The notes under the pieces are model-generated. The model was not told the DNA's origin, searched no databases, and was given only the letters and a program-made list of their open reading frames with translations. The translations under genes and the position numbers were made by a program. This document shows, piece after piece, positions 1 to 7,562 of a stretch of 33,331 bases of DNA; position 1 is the stretch's first letter, and each line of letters opens with the position of its first letter. Source of the DNA: an uncultured Pirellulaceae bacterium. GTDB lineage: Bacteria; Planctomycetota; Planctomycetia; Pirellulales; Pirellulaceae. The stretch covers positions 1 to 33,331 of the forward strand of contig CALFWR010000165.1 of NCBI GenBank assembly GCA_937928555.1. Reading direction: 5' to 3'.

Positions 1-249
1 AATTCGCAATTCCAAAATCCGGTGTGCGAAAAGGTAGATCCCCGCTTTGGAACTGGATTTCATTGGCTGGAAAATCGTGGCCAAGGGAGCCATTGAAAGT
101 CAGCCTCGACCGGTGTTGCGGGTTATGCTGGCCGTTGCCGCGACGGCGACCTGTCGATTCTGTTGGTTTATCCCGGATTATTGCAGTCAGCCGTTACGGG
201 TTCGCGACCGCAGCCAATGCCGCACCGGCGAATAAAGCTGCCCAAGGCC
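1..249. other. Non-coding stretch at left edge
   Basis: I see no convincing gene here. The open frames in this stretch lack recognisable domains, and those running past 250 are antisense to the nrnA-like gene. It lies 3' of that gene, and no T-tract terminator is obvious. An 11-base match (172-182) to the end of the mobile repeat found elsewhere is present but has no partner end. Confidence 0.5.
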
Positions 250-1242
250 TTACGTTGCGGTCAACATGCTGCGGGTTTCGTCGAGCACCTGTTTCTGCAC
301 GGCCTCGAAATCGTTGCTGTCGATGAAAGCTCCTGCTGCGGCGCGGTGACCGCCACCGCCGAACTTTTTGGCAACCTCATTGGCAGCAACATCGCAGCGA
401 CTGCGGAAGCTCATCTTGTACCCGCCGTCGACCTGCCCCACCATGATCGTAGCGAATTTTGTGCCTTCGATTTCTAGGGCCAGGTTGATCAGGTCTTCGG
501 TGTCGGTGGGCTGGGCGCCGGTCTTTTCATAGTCGTCGGGAAGGATATAAGTGTGGGCAAGGAGTCCATCGAGTTCCGTTCGGATTCGCGCCAGAACGGT
601 CCCGCGAAGGCGAACGCGGCCGACGGTTTCGCGTTCGTAGAGTTGCCCGTAGAGCTTGGCCGGTTTTGCGCCCGCTTCGAGCAATTTGGCAGCGGCGCTA
701 AAGGTAACTGGTGTGACCGAACCAAAACGGAACCAGCCCGTGTCGGTGGCCAGAGCGGCAAGCACCGGTTGGGCGATTTCGGGAGTCATCGCAACGCCTA
801 GGTGATCAGCGGCTTCGACGACCATCCGCCCCACGGCTTCGGCGGTTGTGTTTTTGAAAAGCTCTGCGTCGATGTCGTCTTCGCCCTCGTGGTGGTCAAA
901 GATAATTTTCTTGTAAGACGAATTGCGGATCACATCCGCCATGTCGCCCAGCTGAATCCAGGCACTGGTGTCGAGGATCATGTGCAGGTCGGCATCGGCA
1001 AAGTCTTCGGTCTGGATGTCCTTGCCGATGCATTTGATTTTGTTGTCCGGATCGATGAACGCCAGGTTGGGCGGCACGCCCTGCCCGCAAACGATGCGAA
1101 CTTTCTTGCCCAGTGCTTCCAGGATGCCGGCCATGCCAAGGCAGCTTCCCAAGGCGTCACAGTCCGGTCGGATGTGGCTGGTGAGAACAATGTTGTTGGC
1201 ATCGTTGATGACTTCGCAGAATCGTTTCCAATCGACTTGCAT
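250..1242 (-). CDS. nrnA: DHH/DHHA1 phosphoesterase, NrnA-like
   Basis: Likely a cytoplasmic bifunctional oligoribonuclease/pAp phosphatase that degrades nanoRNAs and 3',5'-adenosine bisphosphate using Mn2+. The 330-residue product has the family order: an N-terminal DHH domain with SHIRPDCDALGS (D27, D29) and IFDHHEG further on, then a C-terminal DHHA1 domain ending in GGGGHRAAAG, the substrate-binding glycine loop. Length matches NrnA. The start at 1242 (MQVDWKRF) is preferred because the 39 upstream in-frame codons overlap ribF and do not look like the family; no strong ribosome site is visible. It follows ribF after 26 bases, so it is probably the last gene of the kinase-ribF-nrnA unit. 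DHH proteins without family-specific residues can also be c-di-AMP or pAp hydrolases, so substrate is inferred. Confidence 0.88.
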   Translation of the reverse strand: MQVDWKRFCEVINDANNIVLTSHIRPDCDALGSCLGMAGILEALGKKVRIVCGQGVPPNLAFIDPDNKIKCIGKDIQTEDFADADLHMILDTSAWIQLGDMADVIRNSSYKKIIFDHHEGEDDIDAELFKNTTAEAVGRMVVEAADHLGVAMTPEIAQPVLAALATDTGWFRFGSVTPVTFSAAAKLLEAGAKPAKLYGQLYERETVGRVRLRGTVLARIRTELDGLLAHTYILPDDYEKTGAQPTDTEDLINLALEIEGTKFATIMVGQVDGGYKMSFRSRCDVAANEVAKKFGGGGHRAAAGAFIDSNDFEAVQKQVLDETRSMLTAT

Positions 1243-1268
1243 GAGAGCGTGCTTTCTGTGGCGGGGGG

Positions 1269-2201
1269 TTAGTTCGAAAATTCCCAAAGGGTTTTTCGAG
1301 TGTTGGTGATGTCTGTCTGGATCTGCGTTTGCAATTGCTGCGGCGAATCGAAGGGGCAAATATCGCGGAGGCGGTCCACAAAATCAACCTCGATCGGTTT
1401 CCCATAGAGCGAGCCATCATAGTCCAGCAAGTGGACTTCGACCTTTAGCACCTGCTCGCCAAATGTCGGGTTGGTTCCAATGTGGATCGCCGCAAAATGA
1501 GATTCTTTGTCGACCCACGCGAATCCGGCGTAGACGCCCGGCGAAGGTGTCAGGGTGTCGATGGCATCAACGTTGGCGGTGGGAAATCCGATTTTCCTGC
1601 CCCGCCCTGCCCCGTGTGTGACCATGCCGCGGATTCGATAAGGCCGGGTCAGCAGCGCCCGGGCTTGGGCCACGTTGCCCTGGCTAATGTCCTTGCGAAT
1701 TCGGCTGCTGGACACGTAGTCCATGCCTTCGATGTTGGCTTCGAGGATGTGAAGTTCAATCTCGTTTTGGTCGCACAGTTCGCCAAGTCGCTCGGGGTTG
1801 CCTTCGCGGCCCTTGCCAAAATAAAAGTTGGGGCCTTCGACCATGGCGCGGGCACGGATCCGATCGACCACGATTTTCTGAAAGAACTCTTTGTAGCCCA
1901 ACGAAAGCAGTTCCATATCGGTCGGGTAGGCAATCACGGCATCCACGCCCAACTCTGCCAAAAGTTCGGCTTTGCGATCGATCCACGTCAGCGGAACCGG
2001 CGCGGCGTCGGGTTTGAGAATCCGCACCGGATGCGGCGCGAACGTGAACACAACCGCCATCGCATCGTGTTTGTTGGCCAAGCCTTTGAGCTGCTGGATG
2101 ACCTTGGCATGGCCGCGGTGAACGCCGTCAAAGTTCCCGATCGTCAACGCGCTACGGACCGAACCCTGGGGAAAGTCGTCAAGTGAATGGTAGAGCTTCA
2201 C
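1269..2201 (-). CDS. ribF: Bifunctional riboflavin kinase/FAD synthetase
   Basis: Converts riboflavin to FMN and FMN to FAD in the cytoplasm. The 310-residue length is typical. The N-terminal FAD synthetase domain shows the nucleotidyltransferase motif GNFDGVHRGH (about residues 22-31), NFYFGKGREGN and SSSRIR. The C-terminal flavokinase domain shows GRKIGFPTAN and NPTF. The start is GTG at 2201, and its GTG overlaps the TGA stop of the upstream histidine kinase gene (GTGA, 2198-2201), so translation is probably coupled. No FMN riboswitch can be placed upstream because the coding regions overlap. Nothing appears broken. Confidence 0.95.
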   Translation of the reverse strand: MKLYHSLDDFPQGSVRSALTIGNFDGVHRGHAKVIQQLKGLANKHDAMAVVFTFAPHPVRILKPDAAPVPLTWIDRKAELLAELGVDAVIAYPTDMELLSLGYKEFFQKIVVDRIRARAMVEGPNFYFGKGREGNPERLGELCDQNEIELHILEANIEGMDYVSSSRIRKDISQGNVAQARALLTRPYRIRGMVTHGAGRGRKIGFPTANVDAIDTLTPSPGVYAGFAWVDKESHFAAIHIGTNPTFGEQVLKVEVHLLDYDGSLYGKPIEVDFVDRLRDICPFDSPQQLQTQIQTDITNTRKTLWEFSN

Positions 2202-2944
2202 GCGTCCTCTTTCGGCTGTTCGTTAAGTCGCGCCGGTGTCGGGAATTCGACGGTGAAGCAAGTCCCGACTCCGACTTCGCTTTGCACGCTGATCCGGCCA
2301 TCGTGGGCTTCGATGATCTTTTTGGCGGTGGGAAGCCCAAGGCCAGTCCCGCCATCTTTGGAGGTGTAGAATTCCTTGAACATGTTCATCAACACGCTGG
2401 CTTCCATCCCTTCGCCGGTGTCGATCACGTCCATCGCCACGCCCTGGCGAATCAGCCGCGTGCGGACCAGCAGTTGGCCGCCGTTGGGCATCGCTTCGAG
2501 GGCATTTTTGACCAGGTTGGTGATCGCAGCCTGAAGCGTTTGCGAGTCCAACATGATGCCCGGAAGTTCGGCGTCCAGGTGACGATCAAGCTGCACGTTC
2601 TGCCGTTCGGCCTGGCGCTCAAAAAGATCCAGCACACAAGTGATCTGCTGGTTCAGCATCCCTGCGGCAAGCTCCAGAGTTCGAAGGCGATTGAATTGGA
2701 GAAAGTCTTTCAGGTACGAGTCCAGCCGCTGGCACTGGCGGACCATCGTATCGACACGTTCGACCGCTCGGCGAGAAACCGGCGAATCGATTTCTTCCAT
2801 GTCTTCTTTGAGAAGTTCCATGTTCATCCGCATCACCGAAAGCGGGTTTTTGATCTCATGGGCAAGCTCACCCGCCAGAGCGGCGAGCTGGGAGTACCGC
2901 AGCTTGAGTTCTTCGATGGTTTCGGCGTCGGAAGTTGAATTCAT
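2198..2944 (-). CDS. Soluble sensor histidine kinase
   Basis: Two-component histidine kinase of 248 residues. HisKA H-box GELAHEIKNPLS carries the phospho-acceptor H29. The HATPase domain shows the N-box ITNLVKNALEAM, the G1 box DTGEGM and G2 box GGTGLGLP. There is no membrane segment and no sensory domain before the H-box, only a short helix, so it is cytoplasmic and resembles the NtrB/AtoS kinase core. The start at 2944 (MNSTSDAE) is chosen because longer in-frame starts read back through the pnp terminator hairpin at 2968-2992. No partner response regulator lies nearby. The gene overlaps ribF by four bases, an unusual partnership. What it senses cannot be read from the sequence. Confidence 0.9.
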   Translation of the reverse strand: MNSTSDAETIEELKLRYSQLAALAGELAHEIKNPLSVMRMNMELLKEDMEEIDSPVSRRAVERVDTMVRQCQRLDSYLKDFLQFNRLRTLELAAGMLNQQITCVLDLFERQAERQNVQLDRHLDAELPGIMLDSQTLQAAITNLVKNALEAMPNGGQLLVRTRLIRQGVAMDVIDTGEGMEASVLMNMFKEFYTSKDGGTGLGLPTAKKIIEAHDGRISVQSEVGVGTCFTVEFPTPARLNEQPKEDA

Positions 2945-2963
2945 TCGAGTGATGCTGTGAATG

Positions 2964-2992
2964 AAAAATGCCCGGGCGACTCGCCCGGGCAT
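2964..2992 (-). terminator. Rho-independent terminator of pnp
   Basis: A perfect 11-bp inverted repeat (2968-2978 with 2982-2992, core GCCCGGGCG, 3-nt loop) is followed on the minus strand by a run of five T. It lies 60 bases past the pnp stop and just before the kinase start, so the kinase-ribF-nrnA unit depends on read-through or on a promoter inside the pnp tail. Confidence 0.85.
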
Positions 2993-3051
2993 GATTATAG
3001 AGTTGAAGTCAGAATTGAGAACAATCAATTGATCGATCGATCCTGCTGAGC

Positions 3052-5706
3052 CTAATCTCTGCGGCGTGAACGACCACCACCGCCGCCGCCACCGCCGCGA
3101 CGACCTCGGCCGCCACCGCCTGAACTGCTACCGCCACCGCCACCGCGACGACCGCGATCGCCGCCGCCTGAGCTACCACGAGAGCCTGAGCTGGAACCGG
3201 AACTGCGAGAGCGATCTCCACCGCCACCGCCCGAGCCACCACGACTTCCGCCGCGGCCACCGCGACTGCGTCCGCCGCCAGAGCTGCTTGAGCTGCTTGA
3301 GCCACTGCGACTGCGTCCACCACGGTCCGATCGCTCATTGCGATCACGGCCACCGCCACCAGATCCGCCGCGATCACGACTTCCACCGCGGTCACGATTT
3401 CCGCCGCGGCCACCGCGACTGCGTCCACCACGATCACTGCTTCCGCCGCGATCGCGATCATTGCCGCGGTCGCTGCGTGAGTCAGAATCCGAATCGGAAT
3501 CGTCGAAATCACGATCGTCGTCATCGTACTCGTCGTCGTAGCCATCGTCATCGTAGCCGTCGTCTTCGAAATCATCTTCGACGTCGTCATTGTCATCTTC
3601 GACCGCAAATTCGTCCTCCAGGCCAAGCTCTTCGAGGGCTCGGCGGCGGCTGAGTTTGACGCGATCGTGATCGTCAACGCCGATGCAGAGGACTTTCATC
3701 TCGTCGCCGACCTGGCAGACGTCTGAAACATCGTTGATGAATCCGCTGGAAAGCTCACTGATGTGACACAATCCGTCGCGGCCCGGAAGGATTTCAACGA
3801 ACGCACCGAATTCTTTGGTGCTGCTGACGACACCGTCGTAGATCTTGCCGACCTGAACCGTTGCGGTGCAAGCTTCGATCTTTTTGAGTGCCAGTTCGGC
3901 CAGTTCACCGTTGTTGCCCGAGACAACAACGCGACCGTCTTCAGCGACTTCGATCACGGATTCGGTTTCTTCTTGGATTGCGCGGATGTTCTTTCCGCCA
4001 GGGCCGATCAGCATGCCGATCTTTTCGGGATCGATGTTGGTGACCAGCAAACGTGGAGCGTGCGGCGAAAGGGATTCCGACGGTCGTGAAATCGCGGTCA
4101 GCATTGTCTTGAGGATATCAAGACGGGCTTCTTTGGATTGGGCCAAAGCTTCGCCAATCAGCTCGCTACTGATGCCGCGAATTTTCAGGTCCAGCTGAAT
4201 ACCGGTGATTCCGTCCTGGGTTCCTGCGACTTTGAAGTCCATGTCGCCGAAGTGGTCTTCAGAGCCAAGGATGTCGGTGAGCAGGGCGTGCTTGTCACCT
4301 TCCTGAACCATTCCGACAGAGATACCCGCGACGGGGTTCTTGATGTTGACGCCGGTTGCCATCAGGCCCAAAGTCGTTCCGCAAACGGTGGCCATCGACG
4401 ACGAGCCATTTGACTCAAGAATGTCGCTGACGACACGAATCGTGTACGGGAAGTCATCGGGATCGGGAAGAACGGGCTTGATGCTGCGTTCGGCAAGGGC
4501 ACCGTGTCCGATTTCACGACGACCAGGGCCGCGAATCGGACGACATTCGCCCACGCTGAATGGTGGGAAGTTGTAATCCAGCATGAACTTCTTGGAGTAT
4601 TCGTCCTGAAGTCCATCGACGCGTTGTTCGTCACGACCGGTTCCCAGTGTGACCGTGATCATGGCTTGCGTTTCGCCGCGTTGGAAAACGGACGAACCGT
4701 GAACGCGAGGAATCACGTTGACGTGACATTCGATCGGGCGCAGGTCTTTGAGACCACGACCGTCGGTACGGGTGCCGGCCAGGATCGAATCGCGGATGAT
4801 GCGAGCTTCGAGTTTGTAGAGGGCCTTTTTGATCACGTCCGGGCAGATCGCGTTGTCCGCTTCGGGATCGGGAATCATTTCAGCAAGGACTTTTTCCTTG
4901 AATTCGGATTTTGCGGCACCGCGGTCCTTCTTGAGTGCGGTCAGGATCGCGTCCTTGAATCCGTCGTAGTACTTCGACTGGACTTTTTCAGCCACGCCAT
5001 TGTCGTCCGCAACTTCGAATTTCATTTTCTCAACGCCAACTTTGTCGGCAAGTTCACGCTGCAAGGCAACGATCTCGCGGCAGACACCGTGGGCAAAGTC
5101 GATCGCTTCGAGCATGTCCTCTTCAGAGACTTCGCGAGCAAAGCCTTCGATCATGGTGACCATTTTCTCGGTGCCCGAGACGATCACATCCATGTCGCTT
5201 TCTTCGAGTTGCTCAAACGTAGGAAAGGCAACCAGTTCCCCGTCGATTCGTCCAACACGAGTCGATGCGACGGGTTCTTCGAATGGCAGCGAGGAGATAA
5301 AGCAGGCCGTAGCAGCACCGTTCATGGCCAGCACGTCACCGTCGGTCTGGCGATCACTGGAAAGCACAAACGTCTGGCACTGGACTTCGTCTTTGAAGCC
5401 CTCTGCAAACATCGGACGAATGGGTCGGTCGATCAGCCGCGCGGTAAGCGTTTCCTTGGTAGTGGGTCGGCCTTCGCGTTTGATGAAGCCGCCGGGGAAC
5501 TTACCCGCGGCACAGGTTCGCTCGCGGTAGTCGCACATCAGCGGAAAAAAATCAATTCCCGGCCTTGGTGAACCAGTGGCAGCGGTACAGATGACCGAAG
5601 TGTCGTTGTACTGGATCAGGACAGCGGCGGCGGCCAGTTTGGCGAGCTGGCCGGTTTCCATCGACAACGTGCCGTCGCCGATTTTCTTTTCTACACGTAC
5701 TTTCAC
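3052..5706 (-). CDS. pnp: Polyribonucleotide nucleotidyltransferase with acidic/RG-rich tail
   Basis: PNPase, the phosphate-dependent 3'-5' exoribonuclease of mRNA decay. The 884-residue protein has two RNase PH domains (hallmarks include RREIGHGALAERS, SNGSSSMATVCG and SEDHFGDMDFKVAGT), a KH domain near 555-612 (IGMLIGPGGKNIR) and an S1 domain near 617-690 (GKIYDGVV, GAFVEILPGRDGL). Usual family length is about 700 residues. The extra part, about 698-884 (3055-3615), is first strongly acidic (D/E-rich to about 745), then almost only G, R, S and D with many RGG and RSR units, and is predicted disordered. The start is GTG at 5706 with GAGG seven bases upstream. It follows rpsO, the classical rpsO-pnp pairing. 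Confidence 0.96.
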   Translation of the reverse strand: MKVRVEKKIGDGTLSMETGQLAKLAAAAVLIQYNDTSVICTAATGSPRPGIDFFPLMCDYRERTCAAGKFPGGFIKREGRPTTKETLTARLIDRPIRPMFAEGFKDEVQCQTFVLSSDRQTDGDVLAMNGAATACFISSLPFEEPVASTRVGRIDGELVAFPTFEQLEESDMDVIVSGTEKMVTMIEGFAREVSEEDMLEAIDFAHGVCREIVALQRELADKVGVEKMKFEVADDNGVAEKVQSKYYDGFKDAILTALKKDRGAAKSEFKEKVLAEMIPDPEADNAICPDVIKKALYKLEARIIRDSILAGTRTDGRGLKDLRPIECHVNVIPRVHGSSVFQRGETQAMITVTLGTGRDEQRVDGLQDEYSKKFMLDYNFPPFSVGECRPIRGPGRREIGHGALAERSIKPVLPDPDDFPYTIRVVSDILESNGSSSMATVCGTTLGLMATGVNIKNPVAGISVGMVQEGDKHALLTDILGSEDHFGDMDFKVAGTQDGITGIQLDLKIRGISSELIGEALAQSKEARLDILKTMLTAISRPSESLSPHAPRLLVTNIDPEKIGMLIGPGGKNIRAIQEETESVIEVAEDGRVVVSGNNGELAELALKKIEACTATVQVGKIYDGVVSSTKEFGAFVEILPGRDGLCHISELSSGFINDVSDVCQVGDEMKVLCIGVDDHDRVKLSRRRALEELGLEDEFAVEDDNDDVEDDFEDDGYDDDGYDDEYDDDDRDFDDSDSDSDSRSDRGNDRDRGGSSDRGGRSRGGRGGNRDRGGSRDRGGSGGGGRDRNERSDRGGRSRSGSSSSSSSGGGRSRGGRGGSRGGSGGGGGDRSRSSGSSSGSRGSSGGGDRGRRGGGGGSSSGGGGRGRRGGGGGGGGRSRRRD

Positions 5707-5910
5707 AATAATTCCTCAAACAATTCAATTCAGACAATCAATGTCGTAGTTTTGCAGACCCGGCTTTGAAAAGGCCCAAGCTTCCCAAGCCAACGAAGCC
5801 AAAGCGCAGTGGTAGCCAGAAGATAGATGCTTGAAAGCAACCAATCGGCAGCGTCCTTCAATGCCCAGACTCCATACTCGGAAAACCTGGCAGCTGAAAG
5901 AAGTGGTTTA

Positions 5911-5945
5911 GATTAAAAGACCGCAGGAGCGCAAACTATTTGCGG
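5911..5945 (-). terminator. Weak hairpin at the end of rpsO
   Basis: On the minus strand the rpsO stop codon sits in the loop of a perfect 6-bp hairpin (5930-5944). A larger CCGCA/TGCGG pairing (5921-5925 with 5941-5945) is followed by TCTTTT. It may act as a leaky terminator or processing site between rpsO and pnp. The stem is short, so confidence is low. Confidence 0.35.
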
Positions 5946-6205
5946 ATGCCAAGTCTTTCGAGCAGGTCAAGGTAGCGATCGGGATCGCGGTCACGGACAT
6001 AGTCCAGAAGTCGACGACGTCGAGAAACCATTCCCAACAGTCCACGACGAGTTGAATAATCCTTTGGGTTAGCACGCATGTGCTCTGTCAGCGCGTTGAT
6101 GCGCTTGGTGAGAATCGCGATTTGAACATCGGCTGAACCGTTGTCCTTTTCGTTCTTCTGAAACTCCCCAATGAGTTGTTCTTTGTTCTCTTTCGTGATT
6201 GTCAT
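5936..6205 (-). CDS. rpsO: 30S ribosomal protein S15
   Basis: Small-subunit protein S15, which binds the 16S rRNA central domain early in assembly. The 89-residue length is exactly that of the family. The characteristic segments are clear: SADVQIAILTKRINALTEHM, then DYSTRRGLLGMVSRRRRLLDYV, then YLDLLERLGIRK. The start at 6205 (MTITKENK) has no obvious Shine-Dalgarno sequence. It is the first gene of the minus-strand block and precedes pnp by about 230 non-coding bases (5707-5935), as in many bacteria where the two are co-transcribed. Confidence 0.97.
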   Translation of the reverse strand: MTITKENKEQLIGEFQKNEKDNGSADVQIAILTKRINALTEHMRANPKDYSTRRGLLGMVSRRRRLLDYVRDRDPDRYLDLLERLGIRK

Positions 6206-6734
6206 TGTCGTCTATGGTTCTGATCTTGCCCTGATCTCTGTGCAGTCTCCGGAGCACTTACCTTTTCGCTGCTGGTCGGCCCGTGCCGACATGCGAATCT
6301 GTCGCTTCGTTCTTACTTTCAACTACAAATCAAATACAGGCTCTTCGCTAATTTACTAATCTTCAAAAACGGGACTACAAAACTACAGCAATCTCGGGTT
6401 TTACTTCCCTTTAAGATTTGCAGATCATACAAAAACCCGATATTCAAACAAGCAGAGAAATGGACCCTTGGGAGGGTTTTGTTCGGAACGTTATCGAAAT
6501 TTCCGTTGGGTGACTTCAGCTCCGTTGGGAATCCTTTGTGCAAAAGCAAAAAATGACGGAAAGTTCCTGATCGGTGTTTTCTGAGGAATTTGACACAAAT
6601 CGAGCCTAAAACTTGCAATTGAAAGTCAAAGCCGTGGAATTACAGGACAAATATGATCGGAAAGCGGATATGATATAGGTGCAATAGCACGCAGCTATTT
6701 CGGCTGCTGATAATTCTTCAAAAGGAGAAACGAC
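6206..6734. other. Divergent intergenic region, rpsO and selenoprotein leaders
   Basis: This 529-base AT-rich stretch must hold the rpsO promoter (minus) and the promoter of the gene at 6735 (plus). I see no supported gene; a 99-residue minus-strand open frame (6319-6618) has no recognisable features. A small ACCCT/AGGGT hairpin followed by TTTT lies at 6464-6480. TATGAT-like hexamers occur at 6652 and 6669, but without a well-spaced -35 box. Confidence 0.5.
6683..6707 (+). promoter_or_regulatory. Two mutually exclusive leader hairpins
   Basis: AATAGC (6683-6688) can pair with GCTATT (6694-6699), or GCAGC (6691-6695) can pair with GCTGC (6703-6707); the two share bases, so only one can form. 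They lie about 30-50 bases before the start of the selenoprotein gene and just before its AAGGAG site. A regulatory role is inference; such short stems may arise by chance. Confidence 0.3.
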
Positions 6735-7130
6735 ATGCGATTTACTCGCTTACTTGCTCTCGCGGTCATCGCGATGGTAGGTGTGGCAAGTCTCGGATGT
6801 GGTGATTCCGATAAGAAACCCATGCCTAAAGGCGACACTCCAGCTGCTGCTGGTGACGCCGACAAGGACAAGAAGGGTTCGTCGACATCATCCACTTCAG
6901 ACTCCACCACTGGCCAAAATCTGGTCAGTCTCGAAATTACAGGCATGAATTGACCCGGTGGCTGAGGCGCCAAAGTTAACAAAGCTTTGGAAAAGCTGGC
7001 TTTACCGGGTGTAAAGCATGATCTGAACGGTACAACACTGACTGTCAAAGGCGAAGACGGTGTTGATATCGACAAAGTTAAAAAAACAATCGAGGCCCTG
7101 GGCTTTGGTGTGAAAATGGACGAAGCGTAA
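6735..7130 (+). CDS. HMA-domain lipoprotein with two selenocysteines (TGA at 6951 and 6963)
   Basis: Read with both TGA codons as selenocysteine, this frame gives 131 residues ending at TAA 7130. Residues 1-22 are a lipoprotein signal (basic start, hydrophobic run, ASLGC with C22). A low-complexity K/D/S/T linker follows. From about 64 an HMA-like fold follows: LEITGMN, then U73-P-G-G-U77, the helix GAKVNKALEKL, the strand pair GVKHDLNGTTLTVKG, the helix VDIDKVKKTIEALGFGV. The two TGAs fall where metal-binding HMA proteins have their cysteine pair after GM-x, though spacing is U-x3-U rather than C-x2-C. Frame is kept for 55 codons after the second TGA. AAGGAG precedes the ATG. Role: probably binds a soft metal or does redox at the cell surface. 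A normal gene finder would stop at 6953. An alternative is a pseudogene with two nonsense mutations. Confidence 0.85.
6966..6990 (+). promoter_or_regulatory. Candidate bacterial SECIS hairpin
   Basis: Just after the second TGA (6963-6965) CCAAAG (6970-6975) can pair with CTTTGG (6985-6990) around a 9-nt loop. An alternative small stem, TGGC/GCCA (6959-6962 with 6969-6972), encloses the second TGA itself and follows the first. Bacterial Sec insertion needs a stem-loop directly 3' of the UGA; position fits, but which stem SelB would use is inference. Confidence 0.45.
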
Positions 7131-7562
7131 GCTTTGCCTCCAATGACGAAACCAAGCAAGGCCATGTTGTGAGTCAGCGGTTTGGCTGATTGATCGTGGC
7201 GAAAATGACGGTTATCCGTGGCTTTCGTTGCTCGAATCGGCAAGTCTTCTCCAATGTGGCTTGTTAACGATATGGGAACCATCGAACACGACGGTTCAGC
7301 AATCCTCTTCACGATCAATGTGAGGGGGATTTTTTTTGTGCTCCAGACCGTGGATTGGCCGTTTTTCCGTAACTATCGGTGAATTACGTGGTTTAAGCGC
7401 GGTTGGGCAATCGTAGAGGGTGCGAGTTGCTACCATCGCCATTTTGGAAAAATAAGTCCGATTTGGTCCATCGATTTCCTGCTCGCCTCCGTATCCTTTT
7501 AGCTCCCCTGAAGTCCTCCACTTTTTTCACCAGTGACCGGTTTGCGGTCGAGGTCTCGATTT
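7131..7562. other. Intergenic region with 3' UTR and terminator
   Basis: No gene is supported in these 432 bases. The first 170 are probably the 3' untranslated part of the selenoprotein mRNA, closed by the terminator at 7301-7337. The rest should hold the promoter of the export operon; no confident -35/-10 pair was found. Confidence 0.55.
7301..7337 (+). terminator. Rho-independent terminator after selenoprotein gene
   Basis: AATCCTCTTCAC (7301-7312) pairs with GTGAGGGGGATT (7320-7331) over 12 positions with two G-U wobbles and a 7-nt loop, and the 3' arm runs straight into eight T (7330-7337). It lies 170 bases after the TAA at 7130, with no other plus-strand gene between. Confidence 0.8.

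Noticed and set aside
172..182. CCCGGATTATT match to the mobile-repeat end near the left edge
   Set aside because: Only 11 bases match, the next bases diverge, and no second end or duplication is found within 200 bases.
3066..3653. Plus-strand open frame rich in His and Arg opposite the pnp tail
   Set aside because: It is the antisense reading of the repetitive RG/SG-rich coding DNA; no start signal or domain.
6319..6618. 99-residue minus-strand open frame between rpsO and the selenoprotein
   Set aside because: No recognisable domain, no ribosome site, atypical composition; probably chance in AT-rich DNA.
6695..7318. 207-residue minus-strand open frame opposite the selenoprotein gene
   Set aside because: Its residues show no domain, and it lies antisense to a frame with clear signal peptide and HMA features.
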